A DNA stretch of 7,031 bases. Source: Acetobacteraceae bacterium (GTDB lineage Bacteria; Pseudomonadota; Alphaproteobacteria; Acetobacterales; Acetobacteraceae). Every line of letters starts with the position of its first letter. The stretch's first letter is position 1. The DNA lies in contig CANHTE010000061.1 of the NCBI GenBank assembly GCA_947462945.1, positions 1 to 7,031 of the forward strand. Reading direction: 5' to 3'. A program made the position numbers and the translations under genes. This document shows positions 1 to 3,475 of the stretch, in pieces. The notes beneath the pieces are model-generated. The model made no database searches and had not been told where the DNA came from. It saw nothing but the letters and a program-made list of their open reading frames with translations.

Positions 1-155
1 ATCAGCGGGTCGGCCTGGGCGGCGGCGGATTGCGCCTCGCCCCAGCGCTGGCCTTGGGCGGCGGCCAGGGCCTGGCGCCCCGCCTCGCGGGCTGGCTGGG
101 CCAACGCCGGCTGGATGAGGAGGAGGAGGGCCAGGACGGCAAGGATGCGACGCAT
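1..155 (-). CDS. Exported protein, N-terminal fragment; probable soluble lytic murein transglycosylase
   Basis: This is the first 51 codons of a minus-strand gene that continues past the left edge. The ATG complement lies at 153-155 with an AAGG-like ribosome site about 7 bases upstream. The peptide begins MRR, then has a Leu-rich hydrophobic core and ends the leader with A-L-A at residues 17-19, a clear Sec signal peptide with an AXA cleavage site. The mature start is Ala/Gln-rich and contains an R-W-G-E-A ... A-D-P-L pattern, like the helical superhelix opening of Slt-type lytic transglycosylases, which cleave peptidoglycan in the periplasm. From memory, an slt-like gene next to dapA-smpB is common in alphaproteobacteria, which supports the product call. 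The catalytic domain is outside the window, so the function is inference. The signal peptide is directly visible. Confidence 0.62.
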   Translation of the reverse strand, partial: MRRILAVLALLLLIQPALAQPAREAGRQALAAAQGQRWGEAQSAAAQADPL

Positions 156-202
156 CAGGCCTTGTAACCCGTCGGCGCAAGGCGGTCATCCGGCATGCGC
201 GC

Positions 203-231
203 TTGTGACGAAACCGAGTCGCTCCTAGTTT
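203..231 (+). promoter_or_regulatory. Candidate sigma-70 type promoter for dapA
   Basis: TTGTGA (203-208) and TAGTTT (226-231) are separated by 17 bases and lie 27 bases before the dapA start, in the 102-base gap between the divergent genes. The hexamers match consensus 4/6 and 3/6, so this is a weak candidate. No promoter for the divergent minus-strand gene stands out. Confidence 0.28.
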
Positions 232-245
232 GCGGCAAAGCCATC

Positions 246-249
246 AGGA
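246..249 (+). promoter_or_regulatory. Ribosome binding site that decides the dapA start
   Basis: AGGA lies 8 bases before the ATG at 258. The earlier in-frame ATG at 195 lacks such a site and would add 21 residues that the DHDPS family does not have. Confidence 0.5.
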
Positions 250-257
250 AGCACGCC

Positions 258-1163
258 ATGTCCCACACCCATTCCCAGGCGTTGCGCCTGCAAGGTTCGC
301 TCACCGCCCTCATCACGCCCATGCGCGCGGATGGCAGCCTGGATGAGCGGGCCTTCGCCGACTTCGTCGAGTGGCAGATCGCCGAGGGGATTGATGGCCT
401 CGTCCCCGTCGGCACCACCGGCGAATCGCCCACCCTCTCCCATGCCGAGCACAAGCGCGTGGTGGAAATCTGCGTCGAGGTCGCGCGCGGCCGGGTGCCC
501 GTGGTGGCAGGTGCCGGCAGCAACTCCACGGCCGAGGCGATTGATTTCGCCCATCACGCCAAGAAGGCCGGCGCGGATGCCACGCTGGTGGTGACGCCCT
601 ATTACAACAAGCCGACGCAGGAGGGGATGTTCCTGCACTACACCGCGATTGCGGACGCTGTGGACCTGCCGCTCATCATCTACAATATCCCCCCGCGCAG
701 CGTGGTGGACATGACGCCCGAGACGATGGGCCGCCTGGCGCAGCACCGCAACATCGTGGGCGTGAAGGATGCCACGGCCAATCTGGCCCGCCCGCTGCAC
801 CAGCGTGCCAGCTGCGGGGCGGATTTCATCCAGCTCTCGGGTGAGGATCACACGGCGCTGGCCTTCAATGCCGTGGGCGGGCTGGGCTGCATTTCCGTCA
901 CCGCCAACATCGCGCCGCGCCTATGCGCGGAGATGCAGCGCGCCTGGCGGGAAGGCCGCGTCTGCGACGCCATGATGATCCAGGACCGGCTGCTGCCCGT
1001 GCATGACGCGATGTTCTGCGAGACCTCACCCGGGCCGGTGAAGTATGCGGCGAGCCTGCTGGGCAAGGGCACGGATTTCTGCCGGCTGCCGCTGGCACCC
1101 GTGGCCGCCAGCACGCGCACGCGCGTCGAGGCCGCGCTGCGGGGCGCGGGACTGTTGAATTGA
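258..1163 (+). CDS. dapA: 4-hydroxy-tetrahydrodipicolinate synthase (DapA)
   Basis: This cytoplasmic TIM-barrel enzyme condenses pyruvate with aspartate semialdehyde, the first committed step towards diaminopimelate and lysine. The 301-residue length is close to the usual 290-300. Family landmarks are all present: the G-T-T-G-E-S-P-T loop with Thr53-Thr54, the Y-Y-N-K-P-T-Q-E-G segment with Tyr116, Tyr142 in I-Y-N-I-P-P-R-S with Arg147, and the Schiff-base Lys170 in G-V-K-D-A-T. S-G-E-D and the [10 protein letters not shown] motif near the C-terminus follow. The start at 258 is preferred over the in-frame ATG at 195 because of an AGGA site and because the homologous N-terminus begins close to [11 protein letters not shown]. 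smpB follows after 25 bases on the same strand, so the two are probably cotranscribed. Related aldolases such as N-acetylneuraminate lyase share the fold, but the motifs and the smpB neighbour favour DapA. Confidence 0.95.
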   Translation: MSHTHSQALRLQGSLTALITPMRADGSLDERAFADFVEWQIAEGIDGLVPVGTTGESPTLSHAEHKRVVEICVEVARGRVPVVAGAGSNSTAEAIDFAHHAKKAGADATLVVTPYYNKPTQEGMFLHYTAIADAVDLPLIIYNIPPRSVVDMTPETMGRLAQHRNIVGVKDATANLARPLHQRASCGADFIQLSGEDHTALAFNAVGGLGCISVTANIAPRLCAEMQRAWREGRVCDAMMIQDRLLPVHDAMFCETSPGPVKYAASLLGKGTDFCRLPLAPVAASTRTRVEAALRGAGLLN

Positions 1164-1188
1164 TCCATCGCCCCGGGCGGGTTTCGCC

Positions 1189-1695
1189 ATGAACGCGACG
1201 GCGGTGAGCATCCCGCGCAAGAAGCCCATCATCAGCATCGGCACCGCGGCGCAGAACCGCCGCGCGCGCTACGACTACAAGATCGGCCCCACCTATGAGG
1301 CGGGACTGGTGCTCTATGGGCCGGAGGTGAAAAGCCTCCGCCTCGGCCGCGCCTCCATCGCCGAGGCCTGGGCGGGCGAGCGCGAGGGGGAGATGTTCCT
1401 CTTCGGCTGCCACATCCCGGAATACCAGGCCGGCAGCTTCATGGCGAAGTTCGACCCGGTGCGGCCGAAAAAGCTGCTGCTGCACCAGAAGCAGATTCGC
1501 GAACTGGTCGGCGCCATCACGCGGGAGGGGGCCACGCTGGTGCCGCTGGAAATCCTGTTCAATGAGAAGGGGCGCGCCAAGGTGGTGCTCGGCCTCGCGC
1601 AGGGGAAGAAGCAGCACGACAAGCGCGCCGATATCGCCAAGCGGGACTGGCAGCGGGACAAGGCACGGGTGATGCGCAACAAGGGCGGCGAGTGA
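1189..1695 (+). CDS. smpB: SsrA-binding protein SmpB
   Basis: SmpB binds tmRNA and delivers it to stalled ribosomes during trans-translation. The 168-residue protein is near the family norm of about 160. The OB-fold core is recognisable in N-R-R-A-R-Y-D-Y (23-30), E-A-G-L-V-L-Y-G-P-E-V-K-S-L-R (37-51) and the R-P-K-K-L-L-L-H segment (92-99). The basic C-terminal tail K-R-A-D-I-A-K-R-D-W-Q-R-D-K-A-R (145-160) is the part known to enter the ribosomal decoding channel. The ATG at 1189 has only a G-rich upstream stretch as ribosome site. A GTG at 1204 is a possible alternative start, because homologs usually start only a few residues before K-K-P-I-I. The TGA stop overlaps the next gene's ATG (TGATG), which implies translational coupling. 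Confidence 0.96.
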   Translation: MNATAVSIPRKKPIISIGTAAQNRRARYDYKIGPTYEAGLVLYGPEVKSLRLGRASIAEAWAGEREGEMFLFGCHIPEYQAGSFMAKFDPVRPKKLLLHQKQIRELVGAITREGATLVPLEILFNEKGRAKVVLGLAQGKKQHDKRADIAKRDWQRDKARVMRNKGGE

Positions 1696-2534
1696 TGCGC
1701 CGCCTGGCCTTGGCGGCCCTGCTGGCGCTGGGCGCCTGCGTCGCCGAATCCGATCTTCGCGCGGATGAAGCGGGTGAGACGCTGAACCTGCCGGCCGCGC
1801 ATGTGCCGGGCGGGATTTACACGCGGCTTTGCCGGCCAGCCGGGGCGGCAAGTGCCGCGCCATTGGTGGTGATCAACCACGGCTCGCCGGCTGATCCGGC
1901 CGTGCGGCCCGCCATGCGCCCGGCCTCCTGCCAGAGCGAAGCGGTGCGCTGGTTCACCGCGCGCGGCCATCTGGTGGCGATCCCGATGCGGCGTGGCTAT
2001 GGGCAAACGGGCGGCGCCTGGGCCGAGAGCTTTGGCGGCTGCGCGCTGGCGGATTACGCCCAGGCCGGGCGCGAGACAGCGCGGGATATCCTGGCCGTGG
2101 TCCAGGCCATGCGCACGCAGCCCGGGGCAGCTTCGGCCCCGGCCGTGGTGGTGGGGCAATCGGCCGGGGGTTGGGGTGCGCTGGCCTTGGCGGCGCAGAA
2201 CCCGCCCGAAATCAGTCACATCGTGAACATGGCGGGCGGGCGCGGCGGCTGGCAGGGCAACCAGCCCAACAGGGTCTGCCGGCCGGAAAGCCTGGTGCGG
2301 GTGGCGGGCGGCTGGGGGGCCACGGCGCGCATGCCAACGCTGTGGATTTACGCGGCGAATGACACGTTTTTCGGCCCCGATTTGGCGCGGGATATGGCCG
2401 GCGCCTGGCGTCTGGCGGGCGGGCGCATCGTGCTGCGCCAATTGCCGCCCTTCGGCCGCGATGGGCATGGCCTGTTTTTCGGCACGGGCGGCAGCGCCAT
2501 CTGGGGGCCGATGGTCGCGGATTTCCTGCGGTAG
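1695..2534 (+). CDS. Predicted alpha/beta-hydrolase lipoprotein (dienelactone-hydrolase-like)
   Basis: This is a 279-residue serine hydrolase of unknown substrate. The N-terminus is basic then hydrophobic and ends in L-G-A-C with Cys15 as probable lipidated residue. Val16 gives no inner-membrane retention signal, so outer-membrane placement is likely. The hydrolase core shows H-G at 62-63 (oxyanion region), nucleophile elbow G-Q-S-A-G with Ser156, then probable acid Asp223 in A-A-N-D-T-F-F and His258 in D-G-H. Four further cysteines (46, 79, 116, 195) would suit disulfides in the periplasm. The start at 1695 shares TGATG with the smpB stop; the GTG at 1692 is an alternative. Cotranscription with smpB is likely, but no functional link is apparent. 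An esterase or peptidase-like acyl hydrolase role is possible; the substrate cannot be read from the sequence. Confidence 0.82.
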   Translation: MRRLALAALLALGACVAESDLRADEAGETLNLPAAHVPGGIYTRLCRPAGAASAAPLVVINHGSPADPAVRPAMRPASCQSEAVRWFTARGHLVAIPMRRGYGQTGGAWAESFGGCALADYAQAGRETARDILAVVQAMRTQPGAASAPAVVVGQSAGGWGALALAAQNPPEISHIVNMAGGRGGWQGNQPNRVCRPESLVRVAGGWGATARMPTLWIYAANDTFFGPDLARDMAGAWRLAGGRIVLRQLPPFGRDGHGLFFGTGGSAIWGPMVADFLR

Positions 2535-2579
2535 CACGCGGCTACGGGGCGCAGCCTGACTTGAAGGCGGCACTCAGGC
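2527..2579. terminator. Weak inverted repeats between convergent hydrolase and gntR genes
   Basis: The 39-base gap and the gene ends contain GTAGC/GCTAC arms (2531-2535, 2541-2545), with outer TGCG/CGCA (2527-2530, 2550-2553) separated by a GGGG bulge. A second pair is GCCTGA/TCAGGC (2554-2559, 2574-2579). The first pair includes the hydrolase TAG and the second includes the gntR stop. There is no T-tract on either strand, so intrinsic termination is uncertain. Confidence 0.3.
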
Positions 2580-3284
2580 GGGGGCAATCAGGTGGGCCAT
2601 GTGCGGTTCCCCGGCAGCCAGGATCAGGCGGAGGTTGCGCCGCGCATTTTCCATGTGTTCGCGCATCAATCCCTCGGCACGGCTGCCCTGGCCGGCGGCA
2701 AGTGCCTCCACCAGAAGATGGTGCTGATGATGCGCGTGCAGCAGCGGCGCCTTGCCGCCCGCCTCGCTGCCCTCGCGCGGCACCAGGGCGGAGACGGCGG
2801 CGAAGGGCAGGGTGCTGACGGCGCCGACGGCCCGTTTCAGGGCGGCATTTCCGGCGGCGTCCAGAATGAGGGAATGCAATTTTTGGTTCATTTTGCAGTA
2901 GGTCGCCAGGGCATTTGCATCCGGGTAAGCGCCTTTCAGCGCCGCATCCCCGGCAGCGAGGCAGGCCTCCAGCGCGCGCCGCGTCAGCGGGGGCAGGCCA
3001 GATTCGGCCGTCAACCGGGCGGCCATGCCCTCCAGCTGGGCGCGGACGGTGATGGCGTCGTCAATCTCAGGCAATGTGAAGCGGCGCACGACAAAGCCGC
3101 CACTGCGCGAGGCGGCGACAAGCCCCTCGGTTTCAAGCTGGGCCAGGGCAAGCCGAACCGGCGTGCGGGAGACGCCCAGCGTTCCTGCCAGGCGAATTTC
3201 AGCGAGGCGGCTGCCTGGCGGGTAGTCGCCTGCCAGGATGCGCGCGCGGAGAGCATCAGCAAGTCGCATAAAATGATTTCGCAT
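2574..3284 (-). CDS. GntR-family transcriptional regulator, FCD (FadR) subfamily
   Basis: This is a 236-residue DNA-binding regulator. The winged helix-turn-helix covers about residues 5-68, with P-P-G-S-R-L-A-E, L-G-V-S-R-T-P-V-R (recognition helix) and G-G-F-V-V-R in the wing. The all-helical FCD ligand domain covers about 72-220. Its usual metal-site residues appear as N133-x3-H137, H188 and H210; N133 stands where Asp is commoner. FCD regulators usually repress neighbouring catabolic or transport genes and respond to carboxylates or sugar acids. The gene is divergent from the haloperoxidase gene, so it may control that gene and itself. Neither Met1 (3284) nor Met6 (3269) has a Shine-Dalgarno, so the true start is undecided. 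Effector and regulon cannot be read from the sequence. Confidence 0.93.
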   Translation of the reverse strand: MRNHFMRLADALRARILAGDYPPGSRLAEIRLAGTLGVSRTPVRLALAQLETEGLVAASRSGGFVVRRFTLPEIDDAITVRAQLEGMAARLTAESGLPPLTRRALEACLAAGDAALKGAYPDANALATYCKMNQKLHSLILDAAGNAALKRAVGAVSTLPFAAVSALVPREGSEAGGKAPLLHAHHQHHLLVEALAAGQGSRAEGLMREHMENARRNLRLILAAGEPHMAHLIAPA

Positions 3285-3290
3285 GAAATA

Positions 3291-3319
3291 AACTTAACGT
3301 AATGCAGACCTGCATACAA
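3291..3319 (-). promoter_or_regulatory. Candidate gntR promoter (minus strand)
   Basis: On the minus strand TTGTAT (3319-3314) and TAAGTT (3296-3291) are separated by 17 bases. Transcription would start about 7 bases further on, at or very near the ATG at 3284. This would give a leaderless or nearly leaderless mRNA, in keeping with the missing Shine-Dalgarno. The hexamer matches are only partial. Confidence 0.3.
3302..3315. promoter_or_regulatory. Palindrome, possible GntR operator
   Basis: ATGCAG (3302-3307) and CTGCAT (3310-3315) form a perfect 6-bp inverted repeat with a 2-base centre. It lies 18 bases upstream of the gntR ATG and between or over the candidate promoter elements, a usual place for autorepression. 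It does not fit the FadR-type consensus TNGTNNNACNA, so assignment to this regulator is inference. Confidence 0.42.
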
Positions 3320-3359
3320 GTGAAACATGCGGGGTTGGCAGGGCGGGCCTGAGCGACGG

Positions 3360-3373
3360 GCATCTTCGGATGC
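3360..3373 (+). other. UUCG-loop hairpin in the divergent intergenic region
   Basis: GCATC-TTCG-GATGC is a perfect 5-bp stem closed by C(TTCG)G, the exceptionally stable UNCG tetraloop if transcribed rightward. G-T wobbles could add two pairs outward. It lies 103 bases before the haloperoxidase start. It would be in the mRNA leader only if transcription begins upstream of 3360; otherwise it has no evident role. Confidence 0.35.
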
Positions 3374-3390
3374 TTCGAATTTGCTTTGCC

Positions 3391-3444
3391 TGCTGTCAGC
3401 ATCATGCTTAGGTTAAGCGTAACAATTGCGTGATTTTCGCAATT
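3391..3444. promoter_or_regulatory. Chain of four palindromes upstream of the haloperoxidase gene
   Basis: In succession: TGCTG-T-CAGCA (3391-3401), AGCAT-C-ATGCT (3398-3408), GCTTA-GGT-TAAGC (3406-3418) and AATTGCG-(7)-CGCAATT (3424-3444). The first three overlap, each sharing its right arm with the next left arm. The last is a perfect 7-bp repeat followed at once by an AT-rich TTATAA-like stretch (3445-3451) that could be a -10 region; no convincing -35 was found. The position suggests operator sites for the divergent GntR protein or another regulator. The rest of the 191-base gap (3285-3475) holds the candidate gntR promoter and the UUCG hairpin, and no gene was seen in it. Confidence 0.4.
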
Positions 3445-3463
3445 TTATAAAACCCCCACATGC

Positions 3464-3467
3464 AAGG
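3464..3467 (+). promoter_or_regulatory. Ribosome binding site of the haloperoxidase gene
   Basis: AAGG lies 8 bases before the ATG at 3476, the first start in this frame, which supports that start. Confidence 0.5.
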
Positions 3468-3475
3468 CGCCGGCC

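Noticed and set aside
195..257. Extended dapA start at ATG 195
   Set aside because: It adds 21 residues not found in the DHDPS family and lacks a ribosome site, whereas ATG 258 has AGGA at proper spacing. It would also start upstream of the candidate promoter's end.
1314..2573. 419-codon minus-strand open frame across smpB and the hydrolase
   Set aside because: It is antisense to two well-supported genes, with composition typical of reverse frames and no family pattern.
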